From positions 1 to 61,975 of the forward strand of contig NZ_KZ626887.1 of assembly GCF_002911015.1 (NCBI RefSeq): a DNA stretch of 61,975 nt, read 5' to 3'. The notes beneath the pieces are model-generated. The model searched no databases, was not told the origin of the DNA, and was given only the letters and a program-made list of their open reading frames with translations. Positions 34,953-43,665 of the stretch are shown here, piece by piece. Origin of the DNA: Streptomyces populi (lineage in GTDB: Bacteria; Actinomycetota; Actinomycetes; Streptomycetales; Streptomycetaceae). The translations under genes were made by a program, and so were the position numbers. Within the stretch, counting starts at the first letter, position 1; each line of letters opens with the position of its first letter.

Positions 34953-35801
34953 TCACTTCACCGGGAACGCCACGTCGCACACCGGGTCCTCCGGCCCCGC
35001 CGCGTCCCAGTCGGCGAAGTAGATCTCCCGGCACGGGCCGTCGACGGACAGCCCCCGTTCGGCGGCCCAGCTCTCGACCGCCTCGAAGGCGGCGAGGATC
35101 TGCGGGTGGGCGACCTGGGCCTTGGTGATGCGGGCGAAGGCGATCCGCCGGGCGGGTTCGACCCGGACCCCGGCTCCGGTGACCCGGCCCTGCCGTTCCG
35201 CCCAGGCCCGTGCCGCGGCCTCGTCGGCGACCGGCACGCACGCCTCGGCCGGACCGTCGCTCTCCATGGTGACCTCGGCGTGGTACACGACGAACGGCGG
35301 TGCCGTGACGCCCCCCGCCTCCCGGGCGCCCTCCTCCAGCCGTCCCAGTGAGCCGGGGATCCACACCGGCAGCTCGGGCGCCAGGACGTGCCGCTTCTCG
35401 GTCAGCACGACCCGCTCGGGCACCTCGGCGGTCTCGACGGTGAACCTCTCGTACATCTCGGAACTCCTCCCGGAAAGACGTCCACGGAGGTAGCCGGCGA
35501 GCGCCCGCTGCGAGGCGAACCGCGCCTCGGCGCCGTCCCAGTACGCGGCGAGCAGCGCGGCGGCTTCCGGGCCGCGCGCCTCCACCACGTCCGCGATCCG
35601 CGCCAGCGGCATGTCGAGCTGGCGCAGCAGCGCGACGAGCCGGGCCCGTTCGATCTGCCCGGCCCGGTAGTAGCGGTAGCCGCTGGCCTCGTCGACGTAC
35701 GCCGGGGCCAGCAGCCCCAGCCGGTCGTACAGCCGCAGCGCCTTCGCCGAGAGCCGCGCCCGCGAGGCGAACGCGCCGATGGTGAGCAGGTCCTCGTCCA
35801 C
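34953..35801 (-). CDS. MerR family regulator with GyrI-like effector-binding domain
   Basis: 282 residues from a GTG at 35801 with GGAGGA 7 bases upstream. The MerR winged helix covers about 1-70 (LTIGAFASRARLSAKALRLY, DEASGYRYY), then a coiled-coil dimerisation helix. The C-terminal GyrI/SRPBCC-like ligand domain runs from about 120 (ERVVLTEKRHVLAPELP to WAAERGLSVDGPCREIYF). Such proteins sense lipophilic or cationic drugs and activate efflux genes. It is monocistronic or first of a minus-strand series; the target is not apparent. Confidence 0.88.
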   Translation of the reverse strand: MDEDLLTIGAFASRARLSAKALRLYDRLGLLAPAYVDEASGYRYYRAGQIERARLVALLRQLDMPLARIADVVEARGPEAAALLAAYWDGAEARFASQRALAGYLRGRLSGRSSEMYERFTVETAEVPERVVLTEKRHVLAPELPVWIPGSLGRLEEGAREAGGVTAPPFVVYHAEVTMESDGPAEACVPVADEAAARAWAERQGRVTGAGVRVEPARRIAFARITKAQVAHPQILAAFEAVESWAAERGLSVDGPCREIYFADWDAAGPEDPVCDVAFPVK

Positions 35802-35889
35802 CCCGTCATCCTCCGTCACCGGGCGCCTTCCGCCCGGTGACAGGGACGCTCCCCCTTGCCCCAGGGGCAAGGTCAACAGCGGGACGGGT

Positions 35890-36396
35890 TCAGCCGATGG
35901 CCTTCTCGACCGCGGAGACCAGCTCCGCCGCCTCCGGCTCGGTCTGCGGCGAGAAGCGGCCGACGACCGAGCCGTCGCGCCCGATCAGGAACTTCTCGAA
36001 GTTCCAGCGGATGTCGCCGGAGTGCCCCTCGGCGTCGGCGGTGTCCACCAGACGCTCGTACAGCCCGTGCCGGGCCTCACCGTTCACCTCGACCTTCTCG
36101 GTCATCGGGAAGGTCACGCCGTAGGTCGCGGAGCAGAACTCGGCGATCTCCTCGGAGCTTCCCGGCTCCTGGCCGAGGAACTGGTTGCAGGGCACGCCGA
36201 GGACGGTGAAGCCCTGGTCGGCGTAGCGCGCGTGCAGGCGCTCGAGACCGGCGTACTGCGGGGTCAGCCCGCACTTGGAGGCCACGTTCACGACGAGGAC
36301 GGCCTTGCCCGCGTACTGGGACAGGTCGGCGGAGCCCCCCTGGAGGGCCCCGATCTCGATGTCGAGGACGGAGGTGCCGGTGTTGTCAGTAGTCAT
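35890..36396 (-). CDS. glutathione peroxidase family protein
   Basis: 168 residues, normal for the family. The peroxidatic cysteine is Cys42 in NVASKCGLTPQY, with Gln72 in GVPCNQFLGQEP and the tryptophan in IRWNFEKFLI completing the triad. In actinobacteria these enzymes usually act with thioredoxin or mycothiol systems rather than glutathione, reducing organic hydroperoxides. Cytoplasmic. It lies 9 bases downstream of the ArsR-like gene, so they may be cotranscribed. Confidence 0.93.
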   Translation of the reverse strand: MTTDNTGTSVLDIEIGALQGGSADLSQYAGKAVLVVNVASKCGLTPQYAGLERLHARYADQGFTVLGVPCNQFLGQEPGSSEEIAEFCSATYGVTFPMTEKVEVNGEARHGLYERLVDTADAEGHSGDIRWNFEKFLIGRDGSVVGRFSPQTEPEAAELVSAVEKAIG

Positions 36397-36405
36397 AAAC
36401 GGATG

Positions 36406-37404
36406 CTAACTCCGGTAGACGGCGCTCCCGCCGGTCCCCTTGTCGCGCTGTGCTGTGACGAGCACCTCACCGGCGGCCGTCCGTGAGTACAGCACCGACC
36501 GTCCCGCCCGCCGCCGTTCCACGAGCCGCGCGTCCAGCAGCACCCGCAGGTGGCGGCCGACCGACCCCAGCCCCTGGCCGGTCACGGCGACCAGCTGACT
36601 GGTGGACAGGGGTGAGTCGAGGCGGACCAGGACACCGGCCCGGGCCGTACCGAGCAGCGCTCCGAGGCTCTCCGGCACCACCGTGGAGCCCACGTCGGTC
36701 AGCGCCCCCGCGCACGGGTAGACCAGCGCGTAGCGTTCGTACCCCTCCCAGGACACCCAGCCGGCCTTCGGCGTCACGGGGACGAGGACGAGCTGGGCGC
36801 CGGAGATCTCGCGCGGCGGGTACTCGTGGAGGTTGACCTGGAGCCGGTTGCCGCCGAGCCAGCGCGTCCCGGGCCGCAGCCCGTCGAGTGCCGCCGCCCA
36901 GCCGCCCTGGCCGAGACGCGCGGTCCGCGCCACCACGTCGGCCTCCAGGACGCGCCGCCGCCGTTCCCAGTCGGGTCGTACGGCCTCCTCCCACACGGCG
37001 GTGAGCAGCGCGGCGGCCCGCTCGGGCAGATCGTCGCGGTCCGCGAAGGCGGCGGGCAGCGGGCCGCCCACCGAGCGGACCAGATGGCCGCGGGCGTCGC
37101 GCGGCGAGGCGTTCCGCACCCGGGCGACCTCGGTCTCGAAGGTCTCGCCGCCGTACGGGGTCGGGGTGAGGAAGTCGGCGATCCACGCCTGCCCGAGTCC
37201 GCAGCGCACGAGCAGCGCGGTGAGGGGGTCGGCGGCCAGCCGGCCGCGGTACGCCGGCAGACGGGCGTCCAGCCAGGCGCGTTCACCGGGGTGCGCGGCG
37301 GTCCCCGAGTGCAGCAGTTTCAGGGAGGCGAACGTCTCGGCGAGCGGGGACAGCACGAAACGGCTCCCGGCGAGGGTGTCGGCGTTCACCTGCCACCAGC
37401 CCAT
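36406..37404 (-). CDS. ArsR-like winged-helix regulator (large form)
   Basis: 332 residues from an ATG at 37404 (GGGAGGGG about 7 bases upstream). The first 240 residues form a family-specific domain (GWWQVNADTLAGSRFVLSP at the start, NLHEYPPREISG later). The DNA-binding winged helix is C-terminal (about 255-320: LVRLDSPLSTSQLVAVTGQG, GRHLRVLLDARLVERRRAGR). This architecture is widespread in Streptomyces beside MFS genes. It is divergent from the MFS transporter, with a perfect palindrome between them, so it most likely represses that transporter and itself. Confidence 0.82.
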   Translation of the reverse strand: MGWWQVNADTLAGSRFVLSPLAETFASLKLLHSGTAAHPGERAWLDARLPAYRGRLAADPLTALLVRCGLGQAWIADFLTPTPYGGETFETEVARVRNASPRDARGHLVRSVGGPLPAAFADRDDLPERAAALLTAVWEEAVRPDWERRRRVLEADVVARTARLGQGGWAAALDGLRPGTRWLGGNRLQVNLHEYPPREISGAQLVLVPVTPKAGWVSWEGYERYALVYPCAGALTDVGSTVVPESLGALLGTARAGVLVRLDSPLSTSQLVAVTGQGLGSVGRHLRVLLDARLVERRRAGRSVLYSRTAAGEVLVTAQRDKGTGGSAVYRS

Positions 37405-37427
37405 GTCCGGCCCCTCCCGCCCCTGAC

Positions 37428-37447
37428 GTTTCGCACCTGCGCGAAAC
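37428..37447. promoter_or_regulatory. operator in the ArsR/MFS divergent promoter
   Basis: GTTTCGC-ACCTGC-GCGAAAC, a perfect 7-bp inverted repeat with a 6-base spacer, midway in the 80-base divergent region. Position and symmetry fit the site of the ArsR-like regulator controlling both directions. Confidence 0.65.
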
Positions 37448-37484
37448 AATATCGACCGCCCGGGCGCCCCCGCAGACTCCGCGG

Positions 37485-38717
37485 ATGCGCAGCTACTCCG
37501 AGCTCTTCCGCACGCGGGAGTTCACCCCGCTCTTCCTGTCCTCCTGTTTCCGCATCGCCGCCTCGACGGTGAGCGGTCTGGCCCTCGGCACCCTCGTGTA
37601 CCGGGCGACCGGCTCGCCGCTGCTCACCGGGCTGAGCATGTTCGGGCCCTCGCTCGCCCAGGTTGTCGGCGCGACCACCCTGCTCTCGGCCGCCGACCGG
37701 CTGCCGCCGCGCGCCGCGGTGGCGGGCGTCGCGCTCGTCTTCGGGCTCGGCACGGCGGTGATGGCGGTCCCCGGCCTCCCGGTCTGGACGGTCTTCGCCC
37801 TTCTCCTGCTGCTCGGCCTGGTCCAGTCCTTCGGCGGCGGGGTCCTGTGGGGCCTGCTGGCCGAGATCCTGGCCAAGGAGGGCTACCTGCTGGGGCGTTC
37901 GGTGTTCAACATGATGAGCGGGCTCGCCCAGATCACCGGCTACGCGACCGGTGGCGTCCTCGTGGTCCTGCTGTCCCCGCGCGTCACGCTCCTCCTGGCG
38001 GCCGGGCTGTACCTGGCGGCCGCCCTGACCGCCCGGCTCGGTCTGACGCCCCGGGCACCCCGCGCCTCGGGCCGCCCGTCCGTCGCCCGGACCTGGCGTG
38101 CGAACGCCCGCCTCTTCTCCTCGCCGGAGCGCCGCACCCTCTACCTCCTGCTCTGGGTGCCGAACGGTCTGGTCGTCGGCTGCGAATCGCTGTTCGTGTC
38201 GTACGCGCCGGGCCGGGCCGGCGCGCTGTTCGCCTGCGCGGCCCTCGGCATGTTCGCCGGGGACGTGACGACCGGACGCCTGCTGCCGCCCCGGATCCGT
38301 GCCCGCCTGGGCATCCCGTTCCTGCTGCTCCTCGCGACGCCGTACCTCTTCTTCGTGCTGCGTCCGGGAGCGGCCGTGGCGGCCGCCCTCGCCGCCCTCG
38401 CCTCGATCGGCTTCGGGGCGAGCCTGATCCAGCAGGAACGGCTGGTGGCCCTCGTCCCCGACGAGCTCAGCGGTCACGCCCTCGGGCTCCACACGGCGGG
38501 CATGCTGACGATGCAGGGCGCGAGCGCGGCACTGGCGGGTCTGATCGCCCAACTCGCCTCGCCCGCGGCCGCGATGACGGCGATGGCCGCCGCCTCGATC
38601 GTCGTGACGCTGAGCCTGGCCCCCTCGCTGCTCCGGCACCGCGCCGCGCCCCCGGAGGGTCAACGTCCGGAGCCGTCCGCGCCAAGGGGGCGACAATCGG
38701 AGGTGAACTCTCCCTGA
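37485..38717 (+). CDS. MFS transporter
   Basis: 410 residues and about 12 membrane segments (LFLSSCFRIAASTVSGLALG; FALLLLLGLVQSFGGGVLWG; TLLLAAGLYLAAALTARLGL and so on). It resembles actinobacterial exporters paired with ArsR-like regulators; a short basic loop lies between helices 6 and 7. The ATG at 37485 begins 37 bases after the palindromic operator. Probably expels a small toxic or signalling molecule that the divergent regulator senses; the substrate is unknown. Confidence 0.85.
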   Translation: MRSYSELFRTREFTPLFLSSCFRIAASTVSGLALGTLVYRATGSPLLTGLSMFGPSLAQVVGATTLLSAADRLPPRAAVAGVALVFGLGTAVMAVPGLPVWTVFALLLLLGLVQSFGGGVLWGLLAEILAKEGYLLGRSVFNMMSGLAQITGYATGGVLVVLLSPRVTLLLAAGLYLAAALTARLGLTPRAPRASGRPSVARTWRANARLFSSPERRTLYLLLWVPNGLVVGCESLFVSYAPGRAGALFACAALGMFAGDVTTGRLLPPRIRARLGIPFLLLLATPYLFFVLRPGAAVAAALAALASIGFGASLIQQERLVALVPDELSGHALGLHTAGMLTMQGASAALAGLIAQLASPAAAMTAMAAASIVVTLSLAPSLLRHRAAPPEGQRPEPSAPRGRQSEVNSP

Positions 38718-38861
38718 ACCGAGGGAAGTTGTACGACGGTGGTCACAACCGCCCATCCCTCAACGCTGTCGAACAGGATGCCTGGGCACATCGGAGCGCC
38801 CACGGCCCCGCACGACAGAGCCGCCGGCCGTCGGGCCGCGGAAACCCATCGAGGGGGAACC

Positions 38862-39737
38862 ATGTTCAGTCGTCGTACCGCCGTCCTTCCGAAGGCGCTG
38901 GCACTCGCCGCGGTCACGGTCGCCGTGTCCGCGGCGGTCGCCGCCCCGACGGCGACCGCCGCGGACTCCAGGAGCGCCACGGCGGTCTCCACCGGCCAGA
39001 TGCTGTACTACACGGCAGCCCCCGGCCAGGTGAACCACCTGAAGATCTCCTGGGCGCTCGGGGCGACCGACCCCGACTCCCAGCTCGCCGACTACGTCTA
39101 CACGTTCGACGACACGGTGAAGATCTCCCTCGGCGCGGGCTGTGTCCGTCCCGCCTCGGGCGACACCACCCAGGCGGTCTGCACGGTCACCGAGCCCAAC
39201 ACCTCGGGCTCCGAGCTCACCTCCCTGATGGTCAACCTCGCTGACGGCAACGACACCGCGACGGTCGACCCCGACAACCACGGGTACTCCCGCATCTACG
39301 GCGGGACCGGCAACGACACCCTCACCGGCCACGGCCGTGACGTCCTCTACGGCCAGGACGGCAACGACCGCCTGTCCGGGGGCGGCGGCGTCTACGGCGA
39401 GGGTGCCTTCGGCGGCGCGGGCAACGACACCCTCACCTCCTGCGGCTACACCTGCCACGGCGGCACGGGCAACGACGTCCTGAGCGGCGGTGTCAGCGAG
39501 GCCGACGGCAGCTACGTCGACTATGACAACGGCCTGTTCGGCGACGACGGCAACGACACGATCCACGGCAACGCGGGCGCCGACAACATCCAGGGCGGCC
39601 GCGGCAACGACCGCCTCTACGGCGACTCCGGCAACGACAGGATCTACGGCAACAGCGGCAACGACCTTCTGCACGGAGGCTCCGGCACGGACACCCTCTC
39701 CGGTGGCCCGGGAAGCGACCGGGTCCACCAGAACTGA
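38862..39737 (+). CDS. secreted calcium-binding protein with RTX-type nonapeptide repeats
   Basis: 291 residues. The signal peptide (SRRTAVLPKALALAAVTVAV...ATA) is followed by a short N-terminal domain with two cysteines. Then come ten copies of the Gly-rich G-x-x-GND-x-L/I repeat (YGGTGNDTL, YGQDGNDRL, HGGTGNDVL, YGDSGNDRI and others), which form a calcium-bound parallel beta-roll. The ATG at 38862 has GAGGGGGA upstream. Two extra cysteines (TSCGYTCHG) interrupt the repeat array. No hydrolase domain; a calcium-dependent surface or biofilm role is an inference. Confidence 0.88.
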   Translation: MFSRRTAVLPKALALAAVTVAVSAAVAAPTATAADSRSATAVSTGQMLYYTAAPGQVNHLKISWALGATDPDSQLADYVYTFDDTVKISLGAGCVRPASGDTTQAVCTVTEPNTSGSELTSLMVNLADGNDTATVDPDNHGYSRIYGGTGNDTLTGHGRDVLYGQDGNDRLSGGGGVYGEGAFGGAGNDTLTSCGYTCHGGTGNDVLSGGVSEADGSYVDYDNGLFGDDGNDTIHGNAGADNIQGGRGNDRLYGDSGNDRIYGNSGNDLLHGGSGTDTLSGGPGSDRVHQN

Positions 39738-39840
39738 GAGGGACGGAGGAGGGCCGCCCCCCGGCTCGGGGGAGGTCTCCGTGACAGGAGGCCGCCCCCC
39801 GGACCGGACACCCGCCGACGGGCACGAGGCGATGATGGCC

Positions 39841-39910
39841 GGGAGCCGGGAGCCGGGAGCCGGGAGCCGGGAGCCGGGAGCCGGGAGCCGGGAGCCGGGA
39901 GCCGGGAGCC
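39841..39910. repeat. ten perfect tandem copies of a 7-bp unit (GGGAGCC)
   Basis: Seventy bases of uninterrupted heptamer, between the calcium-binding protein stop and the small membrane protein. The unit is not a multiple of three and is intergenic, so copy number may vary by slippage without frameshifting a gene. Confidence 0.9.
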
Positions 39911-39937
39911 GAGGCGAGGCGAGGTCGGCGGGGGCCG

Positions 39938-40129
39938 TCAGCGGTACAGCCGCGGCCGTCTCCCGCGTACCCACAGAAACCCGACGACGCCCCCGACGAC
40001 GGCCATGTACGCCGTCAGCGGTCCGTCGTTCAGCAGGAGCCCCGGCGAGGCGATGACGGCCACGATGAGCAGCCATCCGCAGCCGGCCACCACCAGATCG
40101 GCCGCGTCGGGCCGTCGCTCGTCCGTCAT
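39938..40129 (-). CDS. small two-helix membrane protein
   Basis: 63 residues with a soluble acidic N-terminus (TDERRPDAADL) and two predicted membrane segments (VVAGCGWLLIVAVIASPGLLL and AYMAVVGGVVGFLWV), ending in basic RGRRPRLYR. The ATG at 40129 has AAGGGA about 9 bases upstream. Unknown function. The heptamer repeat array lies just beyond its stop. Confidence 0.6.
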   Translation of the reverse strand: MTDERRPDAADLVVAGCGWLLIVAVIASPGLLLNDGPLTAYMAVVGGVVGFLWVRGRRPRLYR

Positions 40130-40435
40130 CCCGCCCGTTTCCCTTCCCCCGGACTCCGTTCGTCCCACCGCCCCAGTATCCGACGCCCACCCGCCGGGCG
40201 TCCCGCGGATGCGTCCACCGGCCGCGAAGGCGTCCGCGGCGAGCGTACGAGGTCCTCCGCGGGCGCCGGAGTGCCTCCGCACGCTCTGCCCGGTGCGGCC
40301 CGGCGGGTGGAACGATCCCGGTGCTCGGTACCGGCAGGGCAACGCCTTCGGCCGCCGTGGGGATGTGAGCGGCGCCGAGGGATGTCTGCTGGATCCGAGA
40401 ACGGCGCCACCACTACGAACAGCAAGGGGCTGGAC

Positions 40436-40735
40436 ATGGCGATCGTGATGTCGATGCACTGGGCGGAAGCCACGCCGGAGCAGTACGACACGGTGCGGGA
40501 CGCGGTCCGATGGGAGGAGATCCCGGCGGCCGGCGGTCAGATGCACGTGGCCTGGTTCGACGCCCAGGGGCTGCACGTCACCGACGTCTGGGAGTCCCAG
40601 CAGGCGTTCGAGACCTTCTTCGCCGAACGCCTCGCCCCCGCGATCCAGAAGGCCGGCATCACCGGCGCCCCCGACACCTCGTTCCACCCGCTGCACCGGC
40701 GCCACATCGCCCCGGACGTCAGCGGCGCCGCGTAG
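40436..40735 (+). CDS. hypothetical protein, possible small dimeric alpha/beta-barrel
   Basis: 99 residues: IVMSMHWAEATPEQYDTVRD, then GGQMHVAWFDAQGLHVTDVW, SQQAFETFFAERLAPAIQKAG. The order beta-alpha-beta-beta with Trp and Phe in these positions resembles stand-alone ABM/dabb domains. The ATG at 40436 has AAGGGG 6 bases upstream. Function unknown. Confidence 0.7.
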   Translation: MAIVMSMHWAEATPEQYDTVRDAVRWEEIPAAGGQMHVAWFDAQGLHVTDVWESQQAFETFFAERLAPAIQKAGITGAPDTSFHPLHRRHIAPDVSGAA

Positions 40736-40834
40736 GGGCACGGACACGGACGCCGTTCCCCGGCCCCGCGGGGGGCGGGCGTCCGGCCGTGCTCCCGCCC
40801 CGCGCGGTCGTGCACGGCCTCCGGAAACGGAGCG

Positions 40835-40892
40835 TCCCACGGAGCGTCCGGCATCCGCACCGACCGGTGCGCATGCCGACTGCTCCGTGGGA
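40835..40892. terminator. long imperfect hairpin between convergent genes
   Basis: Outer stem TCCCACGGAGC / GCTCCGTGGGA (40835-40845, 40882-40892) continues inward through CGGCAT and CGCACC pairing with GGTGCG and ATGCCG. It serves the 99-residue gene and the convergent glycerophosphotransferase gene. Confidence 0.65.
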
Positions 40893-40915
40893 TGCCGTCG
40901 TGAAGGTCCTGGGGC

Positions 40916-42991
40916 TCAGCCCTTGACGCGCTCGCTCTCCAGCGCCGCCCCGGCGTCCCGCTGGCTCGGGATCGCGGAGAGCCCTCGCACCACCATGCCC
41001 GCCTGGCGGGCGTCGGCCGTCGCGCACAGGGCACGGGCGGCGTCGTCGAAGCGGACGACGGACGGCGGGTCGGAGGGGCCCAGCAGGTGCAGCTTGAGCT
41101 CGGTGCGGGCCTCGGCGTAGGGGTCCTTCTCGGGGTGACGCACGGACTCCAGCAGGGCCGGCACGCCGGAGGCGTCCGGGGTGAGGACGGCACCCGCCCG
41201 GACGGTGGGGAAGGTGTCGCGGAAGTCCTGCTCGGAAAGGCCGCTGGTGTTCGTGACGGCGTAGGGCTTCTCGCTCGCCAGATAGTCGGATATGACGCTG
41301 GAGACATCGCTGATCAGGACGTCGGCGGCGTTGAAGCAGGCGTAGACGTTCGGCCGCGACTCGACGATGATCCGGTGCTCCCACGCGGGGAACGAGGCCC
41401 AGTGCGCGGCCTCCCAGGCGGTGGTGGCGGCGGCCACCGCCGCGGCACGCCCGGGCTCCGGGACGGTCTGGAGCAGCATCCGCTCCACGTCGTCCGCGCC
41501 CGTCCGGAACGAGGTCGTGGTCAGTCGCTCGAGTTCGGCGGTCCGGAGGGCCAGTTCCGTCGCCGCGGAGGGCGCCGGACGCTCGTCGGGGTGTTCCGCG
41601 GTACGGAGGGCGTTCGCGGCGCGGATCATCTCCTGGATCCGGACGTTGGCGGCTCCGGCCCGGGGGACGACCGATCCGGTCAGCGGGTGCGGCTTGTACA
41701 GGAGGCGGACCTTCGGGTCGGCCAGGAGGGCGCGGACGATGTTCTCGCCGGCCTCGATGATCGAGGTGTTGCCCGGGTTGCCGTCCCAGCCCTCCCACGT
41801 GGGGGCGTAGAGGACCGTGGTGTACGGGCCCGCGGGCGCACCGGTGTGCGGCGCGATCGCGTCCAGCTGCGGACGTCCGACCTCCACGACGTCCTTGTCG
41901 TCGATGCCCACGTCCGCCAGGGCGTACCGCTGGCGCGCCGCGGGACCGGCCACCCACACCTCGTCGTACGCCTTCGCGTACGGGTTGCAGCTGGACAGCT
42001 TGTCGCTCTCGCCGTGGTTGACGAACGCGTGCTTGATGCTGGGGATGCGCAGCACCTGCGAGGTCTTGCCCGAGTTCGAGGGGTGGATCAGCATCTTCAG
42101 CGTGGACTGTTCCAGCCTCATCAGGTCGGCGACCTTCGGCAGGCACACGATCGGGATGTCGGTGGACGCGATCTGCTTCACCATGAAGCGCTCACGCAGC
42201 ACGATCAGCGGACGGCCTTCCAGCTTGGCCAGCGGCTCCAGCCACATGTTCGCCTGGTAGACCGAGCTGGTGCCGCCGGAGAAGTACATGCCCACCGTGG
42301 GCTGGTACTCCGCGAGCCACTCCTCGAACCACTCCAGCGCCTGATCGCCCGTCCTCGGCCGGCGTCCCGGCAGCAGCCGCAGCACCAGCATGCCGACGGT
42401 CACCACCGCGAAGGCGGCGGACAGGGCGATTCCCGCGGCGGCGCACCAGGCCGAGCCGCCCGTCGCGGTGGCCAGCAGGCCGGCCGTCGAGGGCAGGGAG
42501 AACAGGAGGAGCCGCTGCCCGGAGCGCTGCATCACCAGCGCCGGGAGAGCGGGGCTCAGCCGCAGCGGTGAGGCGTCGATGTTCCGGGTCACCACGGGCA
42601 TGGTGCGGCTGCGGCGCACGAGGATCGCGAACGCCTGGCACGCGAAGTGCAGGCCGTAGAACAGCAGCAGACCGCAGATGATCACCAGGTACTTCGTCTC
42701 GTAGTCCTGGTCCTCGATCCGGATCAGGCCGGTCACCAGCAGCAGGTCCCGGACGACCTGGCGCGCGAACACCGTCGCGTGCAGCTTTCCGAGGGTGGCG
42801 GCCGTGCTCTGCTGCCACCGGTGCAGCGAGTAGTCGGCCGTCAGCCCGACGGCGGCGCAGGCCACGAGCAGGGGGACGCTCGGGAGGAGGGCTCCCACCG
42901 CCTGACCGGCGAACGACACGGCGAGCACCGTGGGCAGGAGGAGGCGTACCGCTGCGGTGCGCAACCGGGCGGGCACGGATGAGGTTGACAC
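40916..42991 (-). CDS. CDP-glycerol:glycerophosphate glycerophosphotransferase-like protein
   Basis: 691 residues from a GTG at 42991 with GGAG 8 bases upstream; a TTG at 43051 would add 20 residues but has no ribosome site. The N-terminal 230 residues contain about six membrane helices. The cytoplasmic C-terminal domain is TagB/TagF-like, with VNHGESDK (near residue 325) and the substrate-binding YKPHPL near 435, plus the late LISDVSSVISDYLASEKPY. These enzymes add polyol-phosphate units to wall teichoic acids or related polymers. An N-terminal membrane domain is common in actinobacterial versions. No other teichoic acid gene is adjacent. Confidence 0.85.
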   Translation of the reverse strand: MSTSSVPARLRTAAVRLLLPTVLAVSFAGQAVGALLPSVPLLVACAAVGLTADYSLHRWQQSTAATLGKLHATVFARQVVRDLLLVTGLIRIEDQDYETKYLVIICGLLLFYGLHFACQAFAILVRRSRTMPVVTRNIDASPLRLSPALPALVMQRSGQRLLLFSLPSTAGLLATATGGSAWCAAAGIALSAAFAVVTVGMLVLRLLPGRRPRTGDQALEWFEEWLAEYQPTVGMYFSGGTSSVYQANMWLEPLAKLEGRPLIVLRERFMVKQIASTDIPIVCLPKVADLMRLEQSTLKMLIHPSNSGKTSQVLRIPSIKHAFVNHGESDKLSSCNPYAKAYDEVWVAGPAARQRYALADVGIDDKDVVEVGRPQLDAIAPHTGAPAGPYTTVLYAPTWEGWDGNPGNTSIIEAGENIVRALLADPKVRLLYKPHPLTGSVVPRAGAANVRIQEMIRAANALRTAEHPDERPAPSAATELALRTAELERLTTTSFRTGADDVERMLLQTVPEPGRAAAVAAATTAWEAAHWASFPAWEHRIIVESRPNVYACFNAADVLISDVSSVISDYLASEKPYAVTNTSGLSEQDFRDTFPTVRAGAVLTPDASGVPALLESVRHPEKDPYAEARTELKLHLLGPSDPPSVVRFDDAARALCATADARQAGMVVRGLSAIPSQRDAGAALESERVKG

Positions 42992-43431
42992 TTCGCGGGC
43001 TCCAGGCGACTCAACATCCCCGCGCACGAGCTCACTGACCAGCGGGATCAAAATGACCGTGGGCCGGAAGCCGATGCGTACGGACGTTCTCTACTTCGAG
43101 AAGGTGGTCGGACTTTACCTGCTGGATGACTGGTATTCGCTATGAAGTCGTCTGAGATTTATCTGTGAGGTTGGTCGGGCCGGTCCGTGCCGCACTGTCT
43201 TCGGCCCTGGGAGGGGCTGGACTTGGCACCGTCGCGGGGGTGCCCCTGTGACGAGGATCTCCAGGCCGGGGCCGCCGCGCGGCCCGGGCGCACGACGTCC
43301 GGCGCGGAGCGAAGGCCCCGCTCACGACGACCGGAGTCGCCCTTCCCTCCCGTGCGGACCGACTGCCGGTGCCCCGGACCGGGATCGTTCCGGGACATCG
43401 GGCCGGGTCGCTTCCGCGGTCGGGTCCGCCG
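42992..43431. other. intergenic region, no gene
   Basis: About 440 bases upstream of the glycerophosphotransferase. It holds a less GC-rich stretch at about 43105-43170 that may be its promoter, and a small hairpin CCCGGA...TCCGGG (43373-43394) that may end the small secreted protein's transcript. Nothing else recognised. Confidence 0.35.
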
Positions 43432-43665
43432 TCAGAGGTGATTCAGGACGTTGCCGTTGACGCAGTGATTGAGGACACCGCCCACCGACGCGCCGCCCAC
43501 GGGGACGACGGCCAGCTCCTGGAAGCAGACGGCGGCGGCGGTGAAGTTCCAGTTGTTGGCGGCGTTGACCCCGCTGCCGAAGTTGTTGTCGTTGTCGGCG
43601 TGGGCGGGGGCGGCGAGGGCCACGCTCGCGAGGGCGAGTGCGGCGACAGTGATGATCTTGTTCAT
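43432..43665 (-). CDS. small secreted protein, two cysteines, unrecognised
   Basis: 77 residues. A clear signal peptide (NKIITVAALALASVALAAPAHA) is followed by a mature part of about 54 residues rich in Asn (DNDNNFGSGVNAANNWNF), with Cys at about 47 and 68 and a repeated VLNH near the end. Size, secretion and Asn/Gly/Val content recall chaplins and other streptomycete surface peptides, but the chaplin consensus is absent. Conserved function unknown. Confidence 0.65.
   Translation of the reverse strand: MNKIITVAALALASVALAAPAHADNDNNFGSGVNAANNWNFTAAAVCFQELAVVPVGGASVGGVLNHCVNGNVLNHL

Noticed and set aside
39841..39910. Heptamer array as a CRISPR array
   Set aside because: There are no spacers; it is a simple tandem repeat.
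39938..40840. 300-residue minus-strand frame upstream of the small membrane protein
   Set aside because: Only the last 63 residues have a coherent protein pattern and a ribosome site; the rest is a shadow and overlaps the 99-residue gene.
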